This document shows positions 1 through 7,800 of a stretch of DNA of 9,225 nt, piece after piece. Origin of the DNA: an uncultured Clostridia bacterium (GTDB taxonomy: Bacteria; Bacillota_A; Clostridia; TANB77; CAG-508); the NCBI GenBank assembly GCA_948852375.1, contig CAQOYX010000060.1:1-9225 (forward strand), read 5' to 3'. Numbering within the stretch: the first letter of the stretch is position 1; each line of letters begins with the position of its first letter. The notes beneath the pieces are model-generated. The model saw nothing but the letters and a program-made list of their open reading frames with translations. It was not told the origin of the DNA and ran no database searches. Both the position numbers and the translations under genes were made by a program.

Positions 1-69
1 AGGTACATCCTAATAATTAGGAATGCTCTTGAGGTTAATATTTTTATATATTTAATTTACTTCTATATT

Positions 70-1819
70 TTATTCTTGAATAAATGTTCCATTTTTAATT
101 TTTCCTTTAGTAATACAACCTGCTCCACCTCTTGCTCCTGGTGCACATTCATTCCCTCTTGTTCCTATTCCTCCTGCTCCTCCATTCGCTTGTATTGTAC
201 CAGTACTTTCAATGTTGTTATAAAAAATATTTATAGATCCTCCGTCCTGAGCCTCCGCCTCCTACTCTATATCCATTTCCTCCTTGTGAACCATTTGATG
301 ATATTACTGCATTATTTGTAAATGTATTTGCATAAATTACTAATAATCCTCCAGTTCCACTTGCTGCTGTATGTCCATCTCCAGAACCATAACCTCCTGG
401 ATTTCCTGCTCCTCCACCTGCTCCAAAAACTTTATACAGTGATCCTCTATTGGTTGATACACCATTTCCTCCTGCTCCTCCATCATTTGAACCTGCTTGT
501 CCGAAAGTTTCCTGATCCACCACCTGCTCCTGTTCCTCCTGAATATGATGTACCATTTCCTCCTCTTCCTCCTTGGTATCCTTGATAAAATCCTGCTCCT
601 CCGTCCGGCCTCCTCCTGTAGCTCTATTAGTCGCTCCTATTGGTGTTGCTCCTGTATTAGCACAATTAGGTAAGACATTTCCCCATCCGCCATTTCCTCC
701 TGACACACCTACATTTGGGACTTTTTCATAACTTGAATTATTTTTATTTTTCCATAAATATACATTTTGTCCAATAGCTTTTGAACCTCTCTGTGTCATA
801 GTTATTGCACCTTTATTTGTTAATGTTCCTGTACAATATATTATCATTCCTTTTGGTCCACCATATCCATTTCTAACTGATGTTAATGTTACTCCTTCAT
901 TTATAGTTAAATTTCCTTCTACTTTTAGTACAACTGTGTTTTGTGCATAACTATTATTTGTTGCAACATCTCTTTCTTTTCCAAATTCATATATTTTATT
1001 TGCTTTTGTTAATTTTGCTCCTTCTGTTTCTGTTTCTCCATCTAATACTAAATCTCCTTTATACACTATTGTATTTAATTGATATGTTATATCTTCTTCT
1101 ACATTTTCTATAATTTTCATTTTTTTCAATCCACTATATGTTATTTTAGAAATACCTTCTAAAATAGAAACAGCTTCAATTTGAGTTATTAAATTAGTTA
1201 CTTTTATCTTTACTAATATTTTTCTTCCATTTGTTCCTGTAATTTTAAATATATATTCTCCATTTTCTTTAACTACAAATATTTTATCTGCATTACTATT
1301 TTCTGTTTCTAATATTGCTCCATTTTCTGCTTCTATTGATTGAATTTCTCCTTCTGTTGTGGTTGCTGTTACTTGTATTTTTGCTTCTTTTATTCCATCT
1401 TCTTTTGTTAACAGATTGATTACTGCTACTGGCTTTTCTTCCTTTAGCTTTTCCAATATTGTTACTTCATAATTTTCGTCTATTTCAATCTGGTAATCTT
1501 TATATTCTCCTTTTGCTATTGGTTCTATTTCTTCTATTATTGCACCAATGTTTTCTAATTCTTTTAAATCATTTCTGCTTGTGTCTTTACTTTGCCCTAG
1601 TTTTTTTGATTGAATATCTAATATTTCTAACTGCAATTCTTCTTTTATTTGTGCTTTTTCATATTCTTTTTCTGAATTTTTGGATATTATAAGTATTCCT
1701 TTATCTCCTAATGTTAGTTGTATTACTACTCCTGCAAGTATTAGTAATAAAATTATTGTTATTATTAAGGATATTAATGTTATTCCTTTTGAAAATTCCG
1801 AATGCTTTTTCTTTACCAT
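70..1819 (-). CDS. Prepilin-like, glycine-rich surface protein, read through four CGGN +1 shifts
   Basis: Predicted 581 residues once the C of four in-frame CGG triplets is skipped (at 607, 603, 503 and 244). Start ATG at 1819 is chosen because AAAGGAGG lies 5-12 bases upstream; an earlier ATG at 1882 lies inside the -35 box. Residues 11-33 form a prepilin-type N-terminus (K-G-ITLISLI then a hydrophobic helix) without the usual Glu at +5. Residues about 130-210 look like an Ig-like beta domain ending in KVTNL. Residues about 290-345 resemble a beta-helix (NLTINEGVTL, GTLTNKGAITM). Residues 371-575 are rich in GG, GGA and GGNG. It probably sits on or is exported to the cell surface; ligand unknown. 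Without the shifts, residues 405-439 become a charged Glu-rich stretch foreign to the domain, and the protein stops at 218-220, losing about 56 glycine-rich residues. The family was not recognised by name. The prepilin-like assignment is firm; the function is not. Confidence 0.82.
241..244 (-). other. CGGA glycine +1 frameshift site (Gly525)
   Basis: In frame after codon GGA. Skipping C244 gives GGGSINIFYNN and a further glycine-rich tail (ANGGAGGIGTRGN, ARGGAG) ending at TAA 72-70. The unshifted frame stops at 220-218. Confidence 0.85.
500..503 (-). other. CGGA glycine +1 frameshift site (Gly439)
   Basis: In frame after codon TTT, only in the frame set by the two preceding shifts. Skipping C503 gives NFGQAGSNDGG and brings the reading back to the original phase. 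Confidence 0.78.
600..603 (-). other. CGGA glycine +1 frameshift site (Gly406)
   Basis: After the shift at 607 the very next codon is again CGG, preceded by GGA. Skipping C603 gives GGA and then GGA-GCA-GGA, so two shift sites occur in consecutive codons. This CGG is in frame only if the previous shift took place. Confidence 0.8.
604..607 (-). other. CGGA glycine +1 frameshift site (Gly405)
   Basis: In-frame CGG after codon GGC. Skipping C607 and reading GGA gives glycine and moves into the glycine-rich frame. It is the first of three sites whose shifts sum to three bases. Confidence 0.8.
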
Positions 1820-1853
1820 TTGCTCCTCCTTTGTATATTCTTCTTTGTTTTTT

Positions 1854-1882
1854 ATTTTATATGTTTTATAAATATATGTCAA
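1854..1882 (-). promoter_or_regulatory. Sigma-A-type promoter of the glycine-rich protein gene
   Basis: On the minus strand, TTGACA (1882-1877), a 17-base spacer and TAAAAT (1859-1854) match the sigma-A consensus. Transcription would start near 1847, giving a leader of about 28 bases that carries the AAAGGAGG ribosome site at 1832-1825. Confidence 0.75.
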
Positions 1883-2007
1883 TATATGATACTTACATTT
1901 GTTTTGCTTATTAAAAGCTAAATAACCAATTAGCTCAAATAAAAATGCCCTACCTCCAGCAAGATTATGCGAATTTTAAAAAACAACTGTAATTTGTAAT
2001 TATTTCT

Positions 2008-2034
2008 TACATACTTAGAGGTATCTCTTATGTA
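2008..2034. repeat. Short imperfect inverted repeat upstream of the transposase relic
   Basis: TACATA (2008-2013) pairs with TATGTA (2029-2034) and AGAG (2017-2020) with CTCT (2025-2028) around a GTAT loop, with a three-base bulge. It lies about 20 bases before the relic coding region and could be a remnant of the element's end. The rest of 1883-2054 holds nothing else I can support. Confidence 0.3.
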
Positions 2035-2054
2035 TTCAATTATACAAAAGATTT

Positions 2055-2610
2055 ATGAAAAAACAATAAAATTTTAAAGAAGGATTAAAAAAAGTATTAT
2101 CAGGAGAAGATGTGAGTTCGTTAACACTTGCAATAAAAGAGTTTACCAATGTTTTGGAAAAAAAATTATTTTCAGAAATATCCAAACAAATAGATGAAAT
2201 AATATTTGAAGATAACCAAAATAAAAAACAATGTGAGCCTGTAAGATTTCAAGAAAATAGTTTAATAACAAAAAATGGAAAAGCAAAATTTGAAAGAAGA
2301 TATTATAAGGATAAGGAAACAGTAGAATATATTTATTTTACAGATGCAATAATTGGAATAGAGAAATGCGAAAGAATAGATAAAAAAGTAAAAGCAGAAA
2401 TAATCAAAAATATTTTCATAATGGGAGATGGAGCATCATATATCAAGGCAGGAATTGAATGGACAGAAAAATCAGTATTTGCATTTAGATTTATTTCATT
2501 TAAAAAAATATATAAATCACTTAAATTATGGTGAATATTTGAAAAATAAAGATAAAAATATAGATCCAATTAGGAAATACAGAAAATCAAGAAATAAAAT
2601 CACTTCGTGA
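2055..2610 (+). pseudogene. Decayed ISLre2 (UPF0236) family transposase relic
   Basis: The N-terminal part reads like an ISLre2/UPF0236 transposase: KEGLKKVLSGEDVSSLTLAI, then FERRYYKDKETVEYIYFTDA and IGIEKCERIDKKVKAEI. It then jumps directly to the downstream block GDGASYIKAGIEW and, one frame over, LDLFHLKKYI. Three lesions are visible: a stop TAA at 2067-2069, five codons after the likely ATG at 2055; loss of the segment that should lie between KVKAEI and the GDGAS block, near 2400-2410; and an extra T in the run at 2484-2486 that moves the LFHLKKYI motif to another frame. The C-terminal catalytic region is missing. Family members are usually about 400-500 residues, so this is well under half of one. 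A GTG at 2112 behind AGGAG could start a 140-residue product, but that is unlikely to be functional. No CGG occurs here, so these lesions are ordinary decay. Confidence 0.75.
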
Positions 2611-2615
2611 TTTTA
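2595..2615. repeat. Nine-base perfect inverted repeat at the end of the transposase relic
   Basis: TAAAATCAC (2595-2603) and GTGATTTTA (2607-2615) flank a TTC loop. The hairpin overlaps the last codons of the relic. A T-run is not directly attached (TTTTA, then GAAAG), so it is a poor terminator; it could be an element end or a weak transcription stop. Confidence 0.4.
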
Positions 2616-2665
2616 GAAAGAGTTTTCTTACAAAAAATTTATGCTATCAGTTATCCTGAACAAAT

Positions 2666-2694
2666 TTGACTATTTCTTATTTCTATAGTAAAAT
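2666..2694 (+). promoter_or_regulatory. Sigma-A-type promoter of trhA
   Basis: TTGACT (2666-2671), a 17-base spacer and TAAAAT (2689-2694). The expected start near 2701 leaves a leader of about 23 bases before the ATG, containing GGAG at 2712-2715. Confidence 0.7.
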
Positions 2695-2723
2695 AGCTCT
2701 ATGTTATTTATGGAGATGATTAT

Positions 2724-3390
2724 ATGAAAAAAATTAAAGATCCTGTTAGTGGTTTTACTCATTTATTTGGGGCTGTTTTATCTGTTGTAGGTTTAGTTTT
2801 TTTAATTATTATGTCTAGCATTTATAGTAATGAAAAGGGTTGGGATATTGTTTCGTTTTCTATTTTTGGTACTCGGTCTTATTTTGTTATATACTTTTAG
2901 TTCTTTATATCACTTATTAAATGTTGGAGAAAAAACTACTAGGGTTTTAAGAAAGTTTGATCATATTATGATTTATATTTTGATTGCTTCAACTTATACT
3001 CCAATTTGTCTTGGTCCTTTAAGAGGTGGCTGGGGTTGGTCTATTTTTGGCATTGTTTGGGGACTTGCTATTGTTGGCATTGTTTTAACCGCTACTTGGA
3101 TTAATGCTCCAAGATGGCTTACTACTGGTATTTATCTTGCTATGGGGTGGACTGTTATTATTGCTGTATATCCTATGATTACTATTTTTAACTCACGTGA
3201 TGCTCTTTCTTCTTTATGGTGGCTTCTTGCTGGTGGTATTTTTTATACTTTTGGTGCTGTAATTTATGGATTAAAGTGGCCTCATTTGAAAAATAAGTAT
3301 TTTGGTTTTCATGAGATTTTCCACATATTTGTGATTCTTGGAAGCTTTTGCCAATATTGGTTTATTATTAGGTATGTATTGTTTATTTAG
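2724..3390 (+). CDS. trhA: TrhA / hemolysin III family membrane protein, read through one CGGT +1 shift
   Basis: Predicted 221 residues, usual for the family, once C2874 is skipped. Start ATG at 2724 follows GGAG with an 8-base spacer. The N-terminus has the family motif DPVSGFTHLFGA (residues 6-17). After the shift come LILLYTFSSLYH (52-63), FDH (78-80) and an ASTYTP segment. The C-terminal HEIFH pair (His196, His200), with Asp79 and the Ser/His of SSLYH, matches the metal site known in PAQR/hemolysin III proteins. About seven hydrophobic helices are visible. Family members act in membrane energetics or fluidity homeostasis; the name hemolysin is historical. Without the shift, translation ends at TAG 2898-2900 after 58 residues, before any metal ligand except the N-terminal His. 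The end overlaps the convergent gene at 3383 by 8 bases. Family assignment is secure. Confidence 0.9.
2874..2877 (+). other. CGGT glycine +1 frameshift site (Gly51 of TrhA)
   Basis: In-frame CGG after codon ACT. Skipping C2874 gives IFGT-G-LILLY, the expected start of the second helix. The unshifted frame meets TAG at 2898-2900. Confidence 0.85.
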
Positions 3391-3775
3391 CTATTGTACA
3401 TTCTTGCAAATAGTCATCTATTTTACTTTCTTGGGCTGGTATTCCTGTATAGTCTACATAGTATTTGCCTGGTGAATACCATTTTAATGTTTCTCCTACT
3501 TCTGGCTTTGGACCTACTATATTGTCCTTTGAAATGTAATAAATTTTCTTATTATTATAATCAAAGCATTGTGCAAAATTTCCATCATATTTAGCAAATG
3601 CTAAAATAATATCTTTTGGTAAGTTTTGCACTAATGTGGATGATTGTAATTTTATTAGATATTCTTGTAATTCATGAATAAATTTGTCTATGACTTTTTC
3701 TCCTTTTTTGTTTTGAATATTCTTGTCTATTTTTTTTATAGAGTCTTTGGATAAATTAAGAAAATTACTTAACAT
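3383..3775 (-). CDS. Hypothetical 130-residue protein
   Basis: Start ATG at 3775 is preceded on the minus strand by AGGAGG with a short spacer, which supports real translation. The protein is soluble with no signal peptide or membrane helix. The N-terminal half (residues 1-60) is Lys-rich and probably helical. The C-terminal half (about 61-130) is rich in Tyr, Asp and Gly (AKYDGNFAQCFDY, KIYYISKDNIVG, KYYVDYTGIPAQE) and looks like a small beta domain. Two Cys are present (in AQCFDY and LQECTIA). I do not recognise the family. It converges with trhA, sharing 8 bases at the 3' ends. No CGG occurs in it. Confidence 0.7.
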   Translation of the reverse strand: MLSNFLNLSKDSIKKIDKNIQNKKGEKVIDKFIHELQEYLIKLQSSTLVQNLPKDIILAFAKYDGNFAQCFDYNNKKIYYISKDNIVGPKPEVGETLKWYSPGKYYVDYTGIPAQESKIDDYLQECTIAK

Positions 3776-3840
3776 GTATACCTCCTAATATTTGAATTAA
3801 ATCTAAATGAATTAAACTATCTTTATTTTAGACTGCAAAA

Positions 3841-3873
3841 CTTAAAAAGTCAATGAATTTTTAAGTTTTTTTT
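3841..3873 (+). terminator. AT-rich hairpin with T-run, possible terminator
   Basis: CTTAAAAA (3841-3848) pairs with TTTTTAAG (3858-3865) around a 9-base loop, followed by eight T. The stem is weak because it is nearly all A-T. It would stop plus-strand read-through just before the nuclease promoter, whose -35 box begins at its last bases. Confidence 0.45.
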
Positions 3874-3899
3874 GAATTTTAATAATAATGTGTTATACT
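3872..3899 (+). promoter_or_regulatory. Promoter of the nuclease gene
   Basis: TTGAAT (3872-3877), a 16-base spacer and TATACT (3894-3899), with an extended -10 TG at 3891-3892. The start would fall near 3906, only about 17 bases before the ATG at 3923. Confidence 0.6.
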
Positions 3900-3922
3900 A
3901 AAATATAAAGTAGGTGTTTTTA

Positions 3923-4762
3923 ATGATAAAATTTAGAAAAATTGTGATAATTTCAGTATTTATAATAATATTATTTAATGCAAATGTATTTGCACATGGT
4001 GGAAATATTACCGGTTGGAAGGATAAATATTCTTCTAGCATTACTAAGCACAATGGAAAATATTATGGTTATCATAATCAAAATGAGATTAGGCATTATC
4101 ATCAAGTAGAGTGGAATAAAGATAAACAAAAATGGGAAATTTTAAAGACTGCTGTTTATTATGATGAGAATTTTAATATTATAAATGATAATGATGTTTC
4201 ACATGAAAAATTTAAAGTAATTTACAGTGACCCTGTGGATGGAGATACTGCAAAGTTTGTATTAAATGGTGAATTGATTACTGTAAGATTTTTAGGGATT
4301 GACACTCCTGAGACTGTTCATCCGTCTTTAGGTGAACAACCTTACGGAAAAGAGGCTAGTCGCTATACTAAAGAAAAATTAAAGAGTGCTACTAAAATAG
4401 AATTAGAGTATGATGCAAATGCTTCAAAAACTGATAAATACGGTAGACATTTGGCTTGGATTTGGGTAGATGATGTTTTACTTCAAGAGGAATTAATTAA
4501 CAATGGTCTCTCTAAGACTTATATGCTACAGGATAATTATACATATGCTTGGGTACTGCAAGAAAAACAAGAAAATGCAAAAGAATCACATGTAGGAGTT
4601 TGGTCTGAAAGTAAAAATGAGGATACAAATAATATTCAAACTTTAGAAAATAATGATAATTTATATGCTAAATTGCTTGGAATAGTTATTACTGTATTTT
4701 TGACTTTACTATCTTTGTTAACGAATAAAAATAGGCGTAAAACTAAAAGTAGCCAATCTTAA
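3923..4762 (+). CDS. Exported, membrane-anchored thermonuclease-family (SNase) protein with YHYH-like region
   Basis: 279 residues from ATG 3923, chosen over an in-frame GTG at 3914 because AGG at 3912-3914 is well spaced to it and the signal peptide begins there. Residues 1-24 are a signal peptide with a likely cut after NVFA. Residues 25-64 carry a His/Tyr-rich region (HGG, KYYGYHNQNE, RHYH) like the YHYH region found before such nucleases. Residues about 96-229 are an SNase domain with the whole active site visible: Asp106 and Asp108 in DGDT, Arg122, Asp127, Thr128 and Glu130 in RFLGIDTPE, and Arg175 in YGRHLAW. They match Asp19, Asp21, Arg35, Asp40, Thr41, Glu43 and Arg87 of the S. aureus enzyme, a calcium-dependent DNA/RNA phosphodiesterase. 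Residues 250-267 are a hydrophobic helix followed by KNRRKTK, so the enzyme is probably tethered outside the membrane. Its three CGG trinucleotides are all out of frame (ACC GGT, TAC GGA, TAC GGT) and the gene is intact. Confidence 0.9.
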   Translation: MIKFRKIVIISVFIIILFNANVFAHGGNITGWKDKYSSSITKHNGKYYGYHNQNEIRHYHQVEWNKDKQKWEILKTAVYYDENFNIINDNDVSHEKFKVIYSDPVDGDTAKFVLNGELITVRFLGIDTPETVHPSLGEQPYGKEASRYTKEKLKSATKIELEYDANASKTDKYGRHLAWIWVDDVLLQEELINNGLSKTYMLQDNYTYAWVLQEKQENAKESHVGVWSESKNEDTNNIQTLENNDNLYAKLLGIVITVFLTLLSLLTNKNRRKTKSSQS

Positions 4763-4809
4763 ATTTCTTGCAATCCTTTTATACTGTATGGTTTTACATT
4801 TTTTGGTAT

Positions 4810-4838
4810 TTGACAAATTTAATTTTTAAGTATACAAT
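4810..4838 (+). promoter_or_regulatory. Consensus sigma-A promoter of the activase gene
   Basis: TTGACA (4810-4815), a 17-base spacer and TACAAT (4833-4838). The predicted start is near 4845, giving a leader of about 45 bases with GGGAG at 4875-4879 as ribosome site. Confidence 0.78.
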
Positions 4839-4847
4839 ATATTTTAG

Positions 4848-4866
4848 AGTTTATATTTTATAAACT
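4848..4866 (+). promoter_or_regulatory. Operator-like palindrome in the activase leader
   Basis: AGTTTATA (4848-4855) and TATAAACT (4859-4866) form a perfect 8-base inverted repeat with a TTT spacer. It lies just past the predicted transcription start and before the ribosome site, so it could bind a dimeric repressor or fold as a leader hairpin. I cannot name the regulator, and AT-rich sequence makes chance palindromes more likely. Confidence 0.4.
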
Positions 4867-4889
4867 TCTATGAAGGGAGTTTTTGTTAT

Positions 4890-7800
4890 ATGAATGATTT
4901 ACTTCACGTCGGTTTAGATGTAGGATCTACAACTGTTAAGGTTGTTGTAATGAATAGTTATTTGGAAACAATTTATGTGTCTTATAAAAGACATTTTTCA
5001 GATACAAAAAATACAGTTTGTGATGTTTTAAATGAACTTACTTTAAAATATCCAAATAATTCTTTTACTGTTGCTCTTACTGGATCTGGTGCTATGAGTG
5101 CTGCACGGTTTTTTAGGGCTTCCTTTTATTCAAGAGGTTGTTTCTTGTAAGCGTGCAGTGGAAAAGTATATTCCTAAAACAGATGTTGTTATTGAACTTG
5201 GTGGTGAGGATGCTAAGATTATTTATTTTGATAACTCTATTGAGCAACGTATGAATGGTACTTGTGCAGGTGGTACTGGTGCTTTTATTGATCAAATGGC
5301 AACTTTATTAAATACTGATACTTCTCGGTTTAAATGAGCTTGCAAAACATTATAATACTATTTATCCTATTGCTTCTCGTTGTGGTGTTTTTGCTAAAAC
5401 TGATATTCAACCTCTTTTAAATGAGGGTGCTGCTAAAGAGGATATCGCAGCTTCTATTTTTCAGGCTGTTGTTAATCAAACTATTAGTGGGCTTGCTTGT
5501 GGTAGACCTATTCGTGGTAATGTTGCATTTTTAGGTGGTCCTTTAAATTATTTGTCAGAGTTAAGACAAAGGTTTATTAATACCTTGCATTTGACTGATG
5601 AATCTACTATTGTACCAAATGAGGCTCATCTTTTAGTAGCAAAAGGTGCTTGTCTTGATTCTGTAAATTCTACTTCAATTTCTACAAATGAATTGAAAAG
5701 TAAAATAGATGATTTAAGGATTTCACATGATGATACTAGTGTTCCTTTAGCTCCTTTATTTAGTACTACTGCTGATTATGATGAATTTAAGAAAAGACAT
5801 GCAAGTAATGTTGTTACAAGAGTGGACTTATCTACATATAAGGGTGATTGTTTTATCGGTATTGATGCTGGTTCTACTACTACTAAACTTGTTTTAATTG
5901 ATATGGATGGTAATTTATTATATTCTTTATATGGTAGTAATGAGGGAAATCCTCTAAATAGCGTTATTAAGATGTTAAAGAATGTATATTCTGTTCTACC
6001 CAATGGGGTAAATATACGATATAGTGGTGTTACAGGTTATGGTGAAAAATTAATTCAAACTGCTTTAAATGTAGATTTAAATGAGATAGAAACTATTGCT
6101 CATTACACTGCTGCAAAGAAGTTTATGCCTGATGTTACAAGTATTGTTGACATTGGTCGGACAGGATATGAAATATATTAAGATTAAGAATGGTGTTATT
6201 GATAATATTATGCTTAATGAGGCTTGTTCTTCTGGATGTGGTTCTTTTATAGAAACTTTTGCTAAGAGTTTAAATATTTCTATCGGCGAATTTGTAAATG
6301 AGGCTATAAAATCAAAACGTCCTGTAGATTTAGGTTCAAGATGTACTGTTTTTATGAATTCTAAGATTAAACAGGCTCAAAAAGAAGGATATGTTGTTGG
6401 AGATATTTCAGCTCGGTCTTTCATATTCTGTTATTAAAAATGCTATTCAAAAGGTTATGAAGGTTAGGGATACTAAAACTTTGGGTAATAATATTGTTGT
6501 TCAAGGTGGTACTTTTTATAATGATGCTGTACTTCGTGCTTTTGAAGTTATTGTTGGTAAAAATGTTGTACGCCCAGATATTTCTGGACTTATGGGGGCC
6601 TATGGTGTTGCTCTTTTAGCTCTAGAACAGTTTGAAGCAAATTTTAATATGAATTATTTTTCTACTATTGCAAAGCTTACGGAACTGGATACTTTGGATA
6701 TTGATGTTACTCATACTAGATGTAATGGATGTGAAAATCATTGTTTACTTACTATTAATAAATTTACAGGTGGTAAAAAATACATTTCTGGAAATCGCTG
6801 TGAACGTGGAGCTGGTATTGTTTCTAATAATACGAAATTGCCAAATTTAGTTAAATATAAGTTTGATAGGATTTTTGGCTATACTCCTCTTCCTGAAGAT
6901 AAAGCCTTTCGTGGTGTAATTGGTATTCCTAGGGTTCTAAATATGTATGAGGATTATCCTTTTTGGTTTACTTTCTTTACTTCTTTAGGATTTAGAGTAA
7001 TTTTATCTGAAAAGAGTAATAGAAATACTTATGAAAAAGGTATGGAATCTATGCCATCAGAATCAGTGTGTTATCCTGCAAAACTTGCTCATGGGCATAT
7101 TATTAGTTTGATAAATTCAGGAATTAAAACTATATTTTATCCTTGTATTCCATATTCAAGAAAAGAATATGAAAAAGCTGATAATCATTATAATTGCCCT
7201 ATTGTTATATCTTATTCAGAAGTTTTAAAGAATAATATTGAGGAATTGAAAGATGAAAATGTTAAGTTTTTAAATCCTTTTTTACCTTTTGATTCTAAAA
7301 ATCTTGTAAAGAGAATTTTAGAATTAGATGAGTTTAAAGAATTTAATTTTTCAAAAAAAGAATTGCTTGACGCTTCTTATAAGGCTGAAGCTGAATATCA
7401 AAATTGTAGAAATGATATTCACAGGTATGGAAAGGATACTATAGCTTATATTGAAAAAAATAATTTAAAAGGTATTGTTTTAGCTGGTCGTCCTTATCAT
7501 GTTGACCCTGAAATTAATCATGGTATTGATACTTTAATTACAAGTCTTGGGTTGTGTGTTTTAACAGAAGATAGTATTGCAGATCAAGCTGAGGCTAAAC
7601 GTCCTTTAAGGGTTGTTGACCAATGGATGTTTCATGCAAGGTTATATGCTGCTGCTGAATTTGTTGGTAAGCATGATAATTTGGAACTTATTCAACTTAA
7701 TTCTTTTGGATGTGGGGTTGATGCTGTAACTACTGACCAAGTTGAGGAGATTTTGTCAAGTTTTGAAAAGATGTATACACTAATTAAAATTGATGAGGTA

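Noticed and set aside
8..22. TCCTAAT-A-ATTAGGA palindrome downstream of the glycine-rich gene
   Set aside because: The one-base centre is too tight for a terminator hairpin and no T-run follows on either strand; it may be chance in AT-rich DNA.
76..585. Plus-strand open frames rich in Ser/Cys and in Leu/His/Pro
   Set aside because: These are antisense readings of the glycine-rich repeats (GGA reads as TCC), with no ribosome sites and repetitive composition.
218..1882. 554-residue uninterrupted reading of the glycine-rich protein from ATG 1882
   Set aside because: The first 21 residues lie over the promoter, and the true ribosome site precedes ATG 1819. The reading contains an alien acidic stretch and loses a 56-residue glycine-rich tail that continues in the shifted frame to 70.
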